In this document: piece after piece, positions 13,116 through 20,743 of the stretch
Position numbering within the stretch: position 1 is the stretch's first letter
How the letters are laid out: every line of letters starts with the position of its first letter
Assembly: GCA_964601735.1 (NCBI GenBank)
Contig: CAZROO010000020.1
Coordinates: 1-21,749, forward strand
Reading direction: 5' to 3'
DNA from: DATAJX01 sp964601735
Lineage (GTDB): Bacteria > Pseudomonadota > Alphaproteobacteria > UBA2136 > UBA6156
Length of the DNA stretch: 21,749 nucleotides
Made by a program: the position numbers and the translations under genes
The notes under the pieces: model-generated
Database searches by the model: none
What the model was told of the DNA's origin: nothing
Seen by the model: only the letters and a program-made list of their open reading frames with translations

Positions 13116-14722
13116 TATGAAGTTTCACCGCTGCTTGTGTTGTTGCCCGCCATCCAGCTGCGGACGACGTTGAGACTTTCCTCCGGGTTCTGGTCGACAA
13201 CCTCCTGTACCTTCTTTACCGACGATTCCTTGACGCGGCCCTGTACGCTACGGATATCAATCAGACCTTCGCTGCCGGTACCACCTTCAACGGCGGCGGA
13301 AGGGGTCATGGCCTGCAGTGCCGGTAGCGGAGCTGGGGCCACCGGTGTGCTGATGGCGTTGTTCAGCGTGGTCAGCGCGGGTTTGACCACCAGCAGTGCG
13401 ACGATGAGGAGCGCCACTGCCAGCAGGCCGTACTGCGCCAGATGCAGCATTTGCGCCTTGGACAGGAATGGTTCGTTCACCGGCGCGGGCTCGGGTGCGG
13501 CCGCAAACGGCATGTCGGTGATGGTCACGTTGTCGCCGCGGTCGGCATTGTAGCCGATGGCACTTTGCACCAGTTGCTTGTACTTGTCCTTCTGTGCGTC
13601 GCTCAGCGCAGTGGGGGCGGCGCCGGGGCTAGCGCCTTCGGCGGGTTGAGGGCTGGCAATCAACACTGCCACGCTGAGCTTCTTGATTTCACCACCTTCA
13701 CGGACGAGCGTGCGCTCGGTCTTGGAGATTTCGTAGTTGGTGGTGGTTTCCGAGTGGGTCTCGTTACTGTTGCCGCCGCCACCCGCGCTGCCCGTGGCAC
13801 CGCCGGGGGTATTGCCCTGTACGCCGGTGGGTGTGTTGGCGCTGCCGTCGGCGCTGGTACTGGTACTCTCATTGGTCTGTTCGCTGCGTACCACCTGTTG
13901 GGTGGGGTCGAATAATTGGCTGTTTTCCTGCACCTTATCCATGTTGACGTCTGCGGTAACGCGCACGGCCACCTGGCCTGGCCCAGCTACGCGCTCAAGC
14001 ATGGTGGTCAGGGTTCCTTCGTACTGCTTTTCAATCTTGCGGCGCATGTCGGCCCCGGCATTGGCGGGGTCGGCCTGCTCGCGGCCGTCAAATAGCAGCG
14101 TACCGCGGGTATCGATGATGGTGACGTTGGCCAGCGTCAGGTTAGGCACGGCAGCCGCCACCATGGCGGCAATGCTGTGCACCTGGTCTGGTTCCAGAAT
14201 CCGGGTGCCGACGTTTAGTGCCACGGCGGCGGAAGGTGGCGTTTGTTCCTTGGCGAACAGATTTTCCTTGGGCAACACAATATGCACGCGCGCGCTGCCG
14301 ATGGCCGGGATGCTGGAAATGGTTCGTGCCAGTTCGCCTTCGAGTGCACGTTTTGCATTAAGGTTTTGCACGAAGTTGGTTGTTCCGAAAGTGCTTTCGT
14401 TGTCAAAAAGCTCATAACCCTGGCTGCTGCCGCCCACCAAACCCTGGCCTGCCAGTTGCAGGCGGAGCTGGCCGATTTTGTCCGAAGGTGCGTAGACGGC
14501 GCCTTCACCTCGGGTTTCGAATTGTACGTTCTGGGTGCCGAGGTATTCTGAAATTCGTGATGTTTCCTGGGCATTTAGGCCGCCGTACAGCAGGCTCATG
14601 CCCGGTTGCTGGAGCTTGCTGACAGTCATGCCGGTGATGGCCGCCGCTGCGGCAATACCTAAGAATAACGCCAGAATCCGGCCCGGACCTAAACTCCGAA
14701 ATGCATTCAACAGACCTTCCAC
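13115..14722 (-). CDS. fliF: Flagellar MS-ring protein FliF
   Basis: FliF assembles the membrane-embedded MS ring on which switch and rod are built. The product has 535 residues, in the family range. A first membrane segment is at about 17-36 (ILALFLGIAAAAAITGMTV) and a second at about 427-450 (YGLLAVALLIVALLVVKPAL). Between them lie the YscJ/FliF ring-building motifs: SLLYGGLNAQETSRISEYL, ARTISSIPAIGSARVHIVLP and PSAAVALNVGTRILEPDQVHS in pieces. A Ser/Thr/Gly/Asn-rich low-complexity loop covers about 287-327. The C-terminal end (SVKKVQEVVDQNPEESLNVVRSWM) is the FliG-binding segment. The start appears to be GTG at 14722 with a GGCGGGG run upstream. It is first in the minus-strand flagellar operon, so its promoter must lie in the divergent region up to the flagellin gene. 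Confidence 0.96.
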   Translation of the reverse strand: MEGLLNAFRSLGPGRILALFLGIAAAAAITGMTVSKLQQPGMSLLYGGLNAQETSRISEYLGTQNVQFETRGEGAVYAPSDKIGQLRLQLAGQGLVGGSSQGYELFDNESTFGTTNFVQNLNAKRALEGELARTISSIPAIGSARVHIVLPKENLFAKEQTPPSAAVALNVGTRILEPDQVHSIAAMVAAAVPNLTLANVTIIDTRGTLLFDGREQADPANAGADMRRKIEKQYEGTLTTMLERVAGPGQVAVRVTADVNMDKVQENSQLFDPTQQVVRSEQTNESTSTSADGSANTPTGVQGNTPGGATGSAGGGGNSNETHSETTTNYEISKTERTLVREGGEIKKLSVAVLIASPQPAEGASPGAAPTALSDAQKDKYKQLVQSAIGYNADRGDNVTITDMPFAAAPEPAPVNEPFLSKAQMLHLAQYGLLAVALLIVALLVVKPALTTLNNAISTPVAPAPLPALQAMTPSAAVEGGTGSEGLIDIRSVQGRVKESSVKKVQEVVDQNPEESLNVVRSWMAGNNTSSGETS

Positions 14723-15212
14723 GACCCCGCCTTGCCTTTGGCAACCTATTGTTTTTATTTGGCGCTTACTTGCCTGAACTGCGGCCCTACGTGGCCTTGA
14801 GGCTTACTCTCTCCGACCCCACCTTGACGAAATTTTTACCTGCCAACAAGCCCATCCTGTGACTGTTATGACGCAGTATCGGGCACTGTTTTTAGGGGGT
14901 GGGATGTGGATAACCCCCCAGTTCTGGTGTGTATTTTTGATGCTTTTGTGAAGCGGAACGGATGTTTAAATGTCGTTGCCGTGTCGGTTTGTGGTGCGCT
15001 GATGGCGCATTTCCGGCACATTTTGGTTTAAACCCCGAAAAACCGGTGGTGGAGAGGAGGCCTGTCAGGAACGGCTGAGATGCGGTTGCATAGAAGCCCC
15101 GCGAGGACGCGAGACCAAGGCGGGGGGTGGACACCTGCCCAAAACTTGGACATTCTTGCCAGTGACCGGCATGAGGCCGGTAAAGATGAATCCTAAGTAA
15201 GGGATAATAACA
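14723..15212. promoter_or_regulatory. Divergent control region between fliF and flagellin
   Basis: This 490-bp gap holds no convincing gene. It must contain the fliF-operon promoter (minus) and the flagellin promoter (plus). A TTGCC/GGCAA inverted repeat is at 14732-14744, just upstream of fliF. Nearer flagellin, CCCCGC (15096 onwards) can pair with GCGGGG about 17 nt later, and ACCGGC/GCCGGT forms a hairpin at 15165-15181. I found no sigma-54 site with both good sequence and correct spacing, and no TTAA-N7-TTAA CtrA box. Confidence 0.5.
15165..15181 (+). promoter_or_regulatory. Hairpin in the flagellin 5' leader
   Basis: ACCGGC, loop ATGAG, GCCGGT: a perfect 6-bp stem ending 31 nt before the flagellin ATG. 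In Caulobacter, flagellin mRNA leaders are bound by FlbT for post-transcriptional control; this stem is a candidate for a similar role, by analogy only. Confidence 0.45.
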
Positions 15213-16835
15213 ATGTCTATCACCTTCAATACCAACATCTCGGCGTTGGGTACGCAGCGTTACCTCGGTATCGCCTCGGACAACACCAGCAGCTCGCTGG
15301 CCAAGCTCTCCTCCGGTAGCCGCGTGCCGACCGCCAAGGACGACGCCGCCGCGCTCGCCGTGGGTACCCAACTGAAGGCGCAGGTGGCCGGTCTTCAACA
15401 AGCCAGCCTCAACGCCAGCCAGGCCAGCAGCGTGTTGCAGATTGCCGACGGTGCGCTTTCGACCACCGCCGACATTCTGACCCGGATGAAGACCCTGGCG
15501 GTGCAAGCCTCCAGCGGCCAGCTCTCCGACAGTGACCGCAGCCTGCTCAACCAGGAATACACGGCTCTCCAATCGGAAGTTGACCGTATTGCCAACGTTA
15601 CCAACTTTAACGGCAACACCCTGCTCGCCGGTGGCGGTAACGGCCCGGTGCTGATTAAACAGGCCGTGAACGGCGCGTTCGACAACGCCGGTATCGGCAT
15701 CACCGTCGACTCCGGTACGGCGGCCACGGGCGATGCTTTCCGCATGACCTACGCCTATACCGACAACAGCGGTTCCCATGCCGGTGACCACAGCTATGAC
15801 AACTTCAAAGTCACGCTGACCGACACCACCACGGGTGCCCAACAGACTGTTGACCTGCAAACCCTGGTGAACGCCAACGTTGCCAGCCCTGCCGCCAACA
15901 ACGCCAACCTCGCTGCCGGTAAGACCGCGACCGCGTCGTTTGCTGCCTTGGGTGTGAGCCTGACGTTCAACCAGAACTTTGCGCTGCATACCGATGTGGC
16001 GGCTTCGACCTCGGTGCCGGCCAGCATCACTGGTGACGCCAATATCACCACCTTCACCGCCAACATGGTGCAGGCCAACACTGGTTTGGACAACGCCACC
16101 CTGGCCGATCTGACCAGCCTGGCGGCCTACAATGCCGCTACCGGCGCGTTGACCATCAACGTCAGCAACTCGGCCACCGGCAACACCTTTGGCGTGGATG
16201 CGACTACCGGCCTTAAGTTCTCGCTCAACGGCGGGGCTGCGGGTGCGACCATCGCCAACACCAGCGACATGGGCGCGGGCGGCGTGATCGGCGTGTACGA
16301 TACTGCCACCAACAAGAAGCTGTTCGACCTGAACATCACGGCTTATGCCAGCAACGCCACCAGCGGCTCGGGCACCCTGGCCGTGACGTTGCCGAAAATG
16401 GCGTTTGGCGAAAGCTATACCGCCGGTGCCACCACCAAGAGCTTCGACTTTAAGGTGGGTACGGGTACCAGCACGAACGACAGCGTGTCGTTCACCCTGT
16501 CGGCCGCGACTCAAAGCGCCCTGGGTATCAACGGTACCTCGATTGACACCGCGACCAACGCGAACACCGCCATTACCGCGGTGACCGCCGCGATTACCAC
16601 GGTGTCTTCGAACCGCGCCAGCATCGGTGCCAGCGAATCGCGTCTCGCCTTCGCTAAATCGAGCGTGGACGTTGCGGTGCAAAACACCACGGCTGCCGAA
16701 TCCGGCCTGTTGGACGTGGACGTGAGCTCGGAAATCACCAAGTTCAGCAGCCAACAAGTGCTGCTGCAAGCTGGTGTGTCGCTGCTCGCTCAAGCGAACC
16801 AACAACCGGCCTTGCTGCTCAAACTCCTCCAATAG
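15213..16835 (+). CDS. fliC: Flagellin
   Basis: This is the filament subunit, exported through the FlhA gate and polymerised outside the cell. The product has 540 residues. The N-terminal D0/D1 region (about 1-145) is classical: FNTNISALGTQRYLGIASD, SLAKLSSGSRVPTAKDDAA, then LQIADGALSTTADILTRMK and a NFNGNTLLAGG stretch. The middle (about 150-430) is a long, Ala/Thr/Asn/Gly-rich variable region that would be surface exposed. The C-terminal D1/D0 region includes RASIGASESRLAFA, then SEITKFSSQQVLLQAGVSLL and ends in QPALLLKLLQ. The usual cysteine-free composition is kept. The ATG has a GGGATAATAACA leader with a weak GGG Shine-Dalgarno. Codon use is strongly biased to C/G in the third position, consistent with high expression. 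It is monocistronic with a strong terminator. Confidence 0.97.
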   Translation: MSITFNTNISALGTQRYLGIASDNTSSSLAKLSSGSRVPTAKDDAAALAVGTQLKAQVAGLQQASLNASQASSVLQIADGALSTTADILTRMKTLAVQASSGQLSDSDRSLLNQEYTALQSEVDRIANVTNFNGNTLLAGGGNGPVLIKQAVNGAFDNAGIGITVDSGTAATGDAFRMTYAYTDNSGSHAGDHSYDNFKVTLTDTTTGAQQTVDLQTLVNANVASPAANNANLAAGKTATASFAALGVSLTFNQNFALHTDVAASTSVPASITGDANITTFTANMVQANTGLDNATLADLTSLAAYNAATGALTINVSNSATGNTFGVDATTGLKFSLNGGAAGATIANTSDMGAGGVIGVYDTATNKKLFDLNITAYASNATSGSGTLAVTLPKMAFGESYTAGATTKSFDFKVGTGTSTNDSVSFTLSAATQSALGINGTSIDTATNANTAITAVTAAITTVSSNRASIGASESRLAFAKSSVDVAVQNTTAAESGLLDVDVSSEITKFSSQQVLLQAGVSLLAQANQQPALLLKLLQ

Positions 16836-16848
16836 TTTGGGAACGGTT

Positions 16849-16879
16849 AGAAAGGGCCCTTCGGGGGCCCTTTCTTTGT
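16849..16879 (+). terminator. Strong Rho-independent terminator after flagellin
   Basis: AGAAAGGGCCC, 5-nt loop TTCGG, GGGCCCTTTCT followed by TT form a perfect 11-bp stem starting 14 nt after the flagellin stop. It isolates the highly expressed flagellin message from the downstream gene. Confidence 0.92.
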
Positions 16880-17135
16880 AGGGTATTCTACTGCGCGGGG
16901 TACTTTTTCATTATTGCCTTCGCTAACGCTCGGCGGTCTCCGCTGCGCTACGGCTCCTAGCCCTGGTACTAAAAGTGTACGCTGCGGTGCCCGGGCGTCG
17001 GAGGAAATGAAAAATCCCTCCCGTGCAGCGAGTGTGATTCGCCCCTTGGCTTCTCACCCCTATACGTTAGTGTTTTTGCGCTTAGTTCGGGCGGTACGTT
17101 TTACCTGCCGGAGGGTCTCTTATATTATAAAGTGC
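16880..17135 (+). promoter_or_regulatory. Intergenic region with probable promoter of the TPR-SGNH gene
   Basis: No gene is supported here, though a frame stays open from 16914. A TATATTATAA sequence at 17121-17130 resembles a -10 element and lies so close to the ATG at 17136 that the message could be leaderless; the only GGAGG is about 20 nt or more upstream, too far for normal initiation. No clear -35 is seen. Confidence 0.4.
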
Positions 17136-18512
17136 ATGACCACCCGCCTGGAAACCGCCCATGCCCAATTCGCCCAAGGCGATTTTGCCGCCGCTGCTGC
17201 CACCGCCAAAGGCCTGGTGCAGCTGGGGCAGCAGCTTGACCAAGCCTACACCATGCTGGGCATGGCGTCTTTCCGGCAGGGGCAGTTGCCCGCGGCGCGC
17301 CAGGCGTTTGGCAACCTCACCAGCCGTTACCCGCAACAGCCTCACGGCTGGACCAACCTGTTTTTGACCGCCCTGGAACTGCGCGACAACGCGCTGGCCG
17401 AAACTTGCCTGCGTAAGCTGATGGCCCTGCAGTCCGACAACCCGCAGCACGCCACGTTGCTGGCAGGCCTGCTACTGCAAAGCGGCCGGGCCGGTGAGTT
17501 CCGGCACTTGCTGGACGACGTGCGGCGGCGATTCCCCGCATATGGTGACGCGGCTTACCTTGATTTTGAAGGACAGGTGCAGTTTGCGCCGCCGGCGGCG
17601 TGGCTGGCGGCGGCGCAAAAATTGCAGGGTATTTCGCTGACGCCGGTACAAACCGCGCTAGTGTGGCTGGCCCTGAATTTGCAGGGTTGGCTGGAGCGGC
17701 TGCCGATGGCCGAGCGCGGCATGCGGCTGACGGAGCTGGCCATGAGCGTGGGTCAATTGAAGGCGCTGGCGGGGGCCGAAACGCCGCAGGCGCAAAAGCA
17801 GAACCATGTGAACGGCCGGTTGGCGGAAGGTTACCTGGGCATGCTTCGCCGCCTGCTGCCGCTGGAGGCGCCGGCGCCCGACGCCAGCCTGCCGCGCGTT
17901 TACCTGCTGGGCGATAGCCACGTACTGCCGCCTCACGGACAGACCGTGACGGTGGATGGCGTGGCGCACCAGCTTGAGGCGCAACTGGTGGTGGGCAGCA
18001 AGCTGTGGTTTTTGGCCAAGCCCGCCGACAATATGCGGCGCGCGGCGCTGGCCGCCAAACTGGCGGCGTTGCCTGCCGGTGCTGTCTGTGTGGTCAGCCT
18101 GGGCGAGATTGATTTGCGGCCCGACGAGGGCATCTGGCCTTTATATAAAAAGGGGCGCGGGCACTGGCGTGAGCTGGTGGCGTCCACCATTCCGCCCGCG
18201 CTGGCCTGGCTGGCGGCGCAGGCCGGGGGGAGGCGATTGATGATAACCGGCACGCCTACGCCCAGTGCCATTCAACTGGCCAAGGTGGAAGAGGCGCAGC
18301 GTGGCGAATACCAGGAATTCGTAGTCGCGGCCAACGCCGCGCTGGCCGATGCGGCCCGGGCGCATGGGTTCGGGTTTATCGATATTCATGCCTTCACCGC
18401 CGGGCGTCCGGCGGGGTACCTGGATGAAGTTCACCTGCTGCCTTGTGTGTTGCCCGAGGCTTTGACACAAGCCCTAGGGGGTGAAAACCCCGAAAACGGC
18501 CCTTTATTTTAA
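17136..18512 (+). CDS. TPR-repeat protein with C-terminal SGNH-hydrolase-like domain
   Basis: The 458-residue product has two parts. Residues 1 to about 140 are TPR-like helix pairs (AHAQFAQGDFAAAAATAKGL, then AYTMLGMASFRQGQLPAARQ, and two more). Residues from about 250 form an SGNH-like domain: YLLGDSH with S261 as the likely nucleophile, VSLGEIDLR at 321-328 in the place of the middle block, and DEVH with D430 and H433 completing the triad spacing D-x2-H. There is no signal peptide, so it should be cytoplasmic. SGNH enzymes of this kind act on ester or acetyl groups, often on sugars. Lying right after flagellin, it could modify flagellin or its glycan precursor before export; this is inference from position. 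I chose the ATG at 17136 because the upstream 74 codons are not protein-like. Confidence 0.8.
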   Translation: MTTRLETAHAQFAQGDFAAAAATAKGLVQLGQQLDQAYTMLGMASFRQGQLPAARQAFGNLTSRYPQQPHGWTNLFLTALELRDNALAETCLRKLMALQSDNPQHATLLAGLLLQSGRAGEFRHLLDDVRRRFPAYGDAAYLDFEGQVQFAPPAAWLAAAQKLQGISLTPVQTALVWLALNLQGWLERLPMAERGMRLTELAMSVGQLKALAGAETPQAQKQNHVNGRLAEGYLGMLRRLLPLEAPAPDASLPRVYLLGDSHVLPPHGQTVTVDGVAHQLEAQLVVGSKLWFLAKPADNMRRAALAAKLAALPAGAVCVVSLGEIDLRPDEGIWPLYKKGRGHWRELVASTIPPALAWLAAQAGGRRLMITGTPTPSAIQLAKVEEAQRGEYQEFVVAANAALADAARAHGFGFIDIHAFTAGRPAGYLDEVHLLPCVLPEALTQALGGENPENGPLF

Positions 18513-18527
18513 AAGCGAGGCGCCGGG

Positions 18528-18575
18528 ATACTATATCTGGTAGTTTGTTCAAAAAAGACACACTAGGTCATGGGT
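18528..18575 (+). promoter_or_regulatory. Probable NrdR box pair upstream of nrdAB
   Basis: NrdR is the ATP-cone zinc-finger repressor of ribonucleotide reductase genes. It binds paired 16-bp boxes, consensus acaCwAtATaTwGtgt, spaced 31-32 bp start to start. ATACTATATCTGGTAG (18528-18543) and ACACTAGGTCATGGGT (18560-18575) each match 11 of 16 positions by my count and start 32 bp apart. The first is convincing in its core; the second is weak and is supported mainly by the spacing. Confidence 0.6.
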
Positions 18576-18622
18576 CGTGGCGGCTTGGACTGCCTAAAAT
18601 AAAGGCAGCTTGCGCTTATAAA

Positions 18623-18795
18623 TCAGGGGGTTGGTGGAAGACTCAATAGGTTGGCTGACGTTGCGAGGCGGGGGTTGGGGTGCCATTGTCCCGACTGCAC
18701 CCCACCCCATGGTTAAGGAGAGGTGTGGCGACGTAGGAACCGACACGGGCAACCCCCTGAGGTTCCTGGCCACAAAAGGCCGGAGGATTTTCCGG
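18623..18795 (+). ncRNA. Structured pseudoknotted leader RNA of nrdA (unassigned family)
   Basis: The nrdA leader contains nested perfect pairings. Stem 1: TCAGGGGGTTG (18623-18633) with CAACCCCCTGA (18750-18760), 11 bp. Stem 2: AGGAACC (18735-18741) with GGTTCCT (18761-18767), 7 bp, crossing stem 1 and abutting its 3' strand as in an H-type pseudoknot. Stem 3: ACGTTGC (18658-18664) with GCGACGT (18728-18734), abutting stem 2. Stem 4: GGGGTTGGGGTG (18671-18682) with CACCCCACCCC (18698-18708). Then GGCC/GGCC (18768-18781) and CCGGA/TCCGG (18780-18795). A TATAAA (18617-18622) just before stem 1 could also start a separate short RNA. It does not match tmRNA, RNase P, SRP, cobalamin or SAM-II signatures that I know. 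Confidence 0.65.
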
Positions 18796-18859
18796 TTCGA
18801 AAGTAGCCGCCGTAGCCCCGTATTGTAAGATAATTGTAAGCAGGCAAGGGAGAGTCGAC

Positions 18860-20665
18860 ATGTACGACATCAAATTGGACGATAGTCGCGATGCGATGTT
18901 TACCGATTTTGGCATGGCGACCCTGCAAGACCGTTACCTGTTGCCCGGTGAAAACCCGCAAAAGGCCTTTGCCCGCGTGGCCAGCACCTATGCCGACAAC
19001 GCCGAGCACGCCCAGCGCCTGTACGATTACATGAGCAAGATGTGGTTTACGCCCGCCAGCCCGATTCTGGCCAACGGCGGTGCCAACCGCGCGTTGCCGA
19101 TTTCGTGCTTCCTCTCGGAAGTGCAGGACGACATGCGCAGTATCGTCGGCAAGTGGAACGAAGGCGTGTGGGTGGCTGCCAACACTGGTGGCCTGGGCAC
19201 TTACTGGGGCAATGTGCGTTCCATCGGCGAACAGATCGGCGCCAAGGGCAAGTCCACCGGCGTGGTGCCTTTCATCGTCGTGCAAAACAGTTTGAGTGCG
19301 GCCATCGACCGCGGTGCGCAACGCCGCGGTGCCGCCGCCGTGTACCTGCCGGTCTGGCACCCTGAAATCGAGGAATTCATTGAAATCCGCCGCCCCACCG
19401 GTGGCGACCCGCTGCGGAAAGCGCTGTTTTTGCACAACGCGGTGCTGATTGACGACAAGTTCATGAACGCGGTTGAGAAGGACGAGATGTACGACCTGCT
19501 TAGCCCTCGCACCGGCAAGATGGTGCGCCAGGTGAAGGCGCGCGACGTGTGGATTCGCATTTTGACCTGCCGGATTGAAACCGGCGAGCCGTACATTGTG
19601 TTCATCGACACCGTCAACCGTGCGTTGCCCGAGTTCCAGCGCAAGCAGGGCCTTAAGGTGAAGATGAGCAACCTGTGCTCCGAAATTATGCTGCCCACCG
19701 GGCTCGACCAGTTCGGCAAGGACCGTACCGCGGTGTGCTGCCTCTCGTCCGTCAACCTCGAAACCTTTGAAGATTGGAGCAAGGAGCCGCAATTCATCGA
19801 GGATATGATGCGCTACCTCGACAATATTTTGCAGGATTTCATCGACCGCGCGCCGGACGAGTTCGAGTCGGCCCGCTACAGTGCCATGCGCGAACGTGCC
19901 GTAGGCTTGGGGGCGATGGGTTTCCACAGTTTTCTCCAGAGCAAGGGCATCGCGTTTGAAAGCGTGATGGCCAAGATGTGGAATATCAAGATGTTCAAGC
20001 ACATCAAGGAACAGGCCGACGCTGCCAGCATCAAGCTGGCCGAAGAACGCGGCCCGTGCCCGGATGCCGCCGAAGTACTGGTGAAAGAACGTTTCAGCCA
20101 CAAGCTGGCGATTGCGCCCAACGCCACCAGCAGCATTTACTGCGGCAACGCCAGCGCGGGTATCGAGCCTTATCCGAGTAACTCGTATAACCACAAAACC
20201 CTTTCCGGCACCTTCAACGTGCGCAACAAGTACCTGCGCCCGCTGCTGGAGAAATATGGCCGCAACGATGAAGATACCTGGACCTCCATTACCGTACATG
20301 GCGGCAGCGTGCAGCATTTGGACTTTTTGACCGACCAGGAACGCGACGTGTTCAAGACCGCGTTTGAGATTGACCAGCGCTGGGTGATCGAACACTGCGC
20401 CGACCGCACGCCGTTCATTTGCCAGAGCCAGAGCCTCAATGTGTTCCTGCCCGCCGACGTGCACAAGCGCGACCTGCACATGCTGCACTACCAGGCGTGG
20501 AAGAAGGGCGTGAAGGCCATGTACTACTGCCGCAGCAAATCGCTCCAGCGCGCCGAGGTGGTGAGCCTGCCGCAAGGCCAGCAAAAACCTGCCAAGGTGG
20601 TGATGAAAGCCACCGGCACGGATGATTCTTCAAAATATGAAGAATGCCTCAGCTGCCAGGGTTAA
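18860..20665 (+). CDS. nrdA: Class I ribonucleotide reductase, large (alpha) subunit
   Basis: NrdA reduces ribonucleoside diphosphates to deoxyribonucleotides in the cytosol, using a radical delivered from NrdB. The 601-residue product begins almost directly at the ten-stranded barrel domain: the N-terminal ATP cone that senses dATP in E. coli NrdA (761 residues) is absent. Catalytic residues are visible: C83 (ISCF) and C293 (AVCCLSS) as the redox pair, N271-x-C273-x-E275 (SNLCSE) as the radical-site loop, and Y555-Y556 (AMYYC) in the radical-transfer path. The tail ends ECLSCQG with the CxxC that passes electrons from thioredoxin or glutaredoxin. The ATG at 18860 has AAGGGAGAG upstream. It follows a long structured leader and probable NrdR boxes and precedes nrdB by 78 bp. 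Short cone-less NrdA is known in alphaproteobacteria. Confidence 0.97.
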   Translation: MYDIKLDDSRDAMFTDFGMATLQDRYLLPGENPQKAFARVASTYADNAEHAQRLYDYMSKMWFTPASPILANGGANRALPISCFLSEVQDDMRSIVGKWNEGVWVAANTGGLGTYWGNVRSIGEQIGAKGKSTGVVPFIVVQNSLSAAIDRGAQRRGAAAVYLPVWHPEIEEFIEIRRPTGGDPLRKALFLHNAVLIDDKFMNAVEKDEMYDLLSPRTGKMVRQVKARDVWIRILTCRIETGEPYIVFIDTVNRALPEFQRKQGLKVKMSNLCSEIMLPTGLDQFGKDRTAVCCLSSVNLETFEDWSKEPQFIEDMMRYLDNILQDFIDRAPDEFESARYSAMRERAVGLGAMGFHSFLQSKGIAFESVMAKMWNIKMFKHIKEQADAASIKLAEERGPCPDAAEVLVKERFSHKLAIAPNATSSIYCGNASAGIEPYPSNSYNHKTLSGTFNVRNKYLRPLLEKYGRNDEDTWTSITVHGGSVQHLDFLTDQERDVFKTAFEIDQRWVIEHCADRTPFICQSQSLNVFLPADVHKRDLHMLHYQAWKKGVKAMYYCRSKSLQRAEVVSLPQGQQKPAKVVMKATGTDDSSKYEECLSCQG

Positions 20666-20702
20666 GTTTTTGACCGGTTCTATTTTTGAGTAAGGATTTC
20701 TT

Positions 20703-20720
20703 GGCGGTTTTTTTGCCGCC
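20703..20720 (+). other. Hairpin in the nrdA-nrdB spacer
   Basis: GGCGG, a loop of seven T and one G, CCGCC: a 5-bp stem between nrdA and nrdB. There is no T-run after it, so it is not a standard terminator; it may stabilise or modulate the intercistronic mRNA. Confidence 0.4.
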
Positions 20721-20743
20721 GGGTTAAGAGGGGGAGAAAATCG

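Noticed and set aside
12054..13553. A 499-codon plus-strand frame across fliG and the end of fliF
   Set aside because: His/Phe/Ala-rich shadow overlying two clear flagellar genes.
14992..15006. Possible sigma-54 promoter TGGTGC-N5-TGGC
   Set aside because: The spacing is correct, but both half-sites deviate (TGGTGC, TGGC) and it lies about 200 nt from the start codon; chance match cannot be excluded.
15146..15160. Possible sigma-54 promoter TTGGAC...CTTGCC before flagellin
   Set aside because: The GG-to-GC spacing is 10 instead of the required 12 positions.
14892..16832. A 646-codon open frame antisense to flagellin
   Set aside because: It is the mirror of the strongly GC3-biased flagellin frame; its product is Gly/His/Arg-rich with no domain, and the plus-strand frame is an unmistakable flagellin.
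16914..17135. N-terminal extension of the TPR-SGNH protein
   Set aside because: The 74 extra codons are low-quality, with no Shine-Dalgarno at the upstream start; the TPR repeats begin right after the ATG at 17136.
18623..18820. tmRNA, RNase P RNA, SRP RNA or cobalamin riboswitch in the nrdA leader
   Set aside because: No tag-peptide frame or T-arm, no GAGGAAAGTCC-like P4, no GGAAGGAAGCAGC-like loop and no B12-box core were found; the GGTTCGAA at 18794-18801 is not flanked by a pairing T-stem.
18713..20584. A 623-codon open frame antisense to nrdA
   Set aside because: It is a codon-bias shadow; the sense strand encodes NrdA with all catalytic residues.
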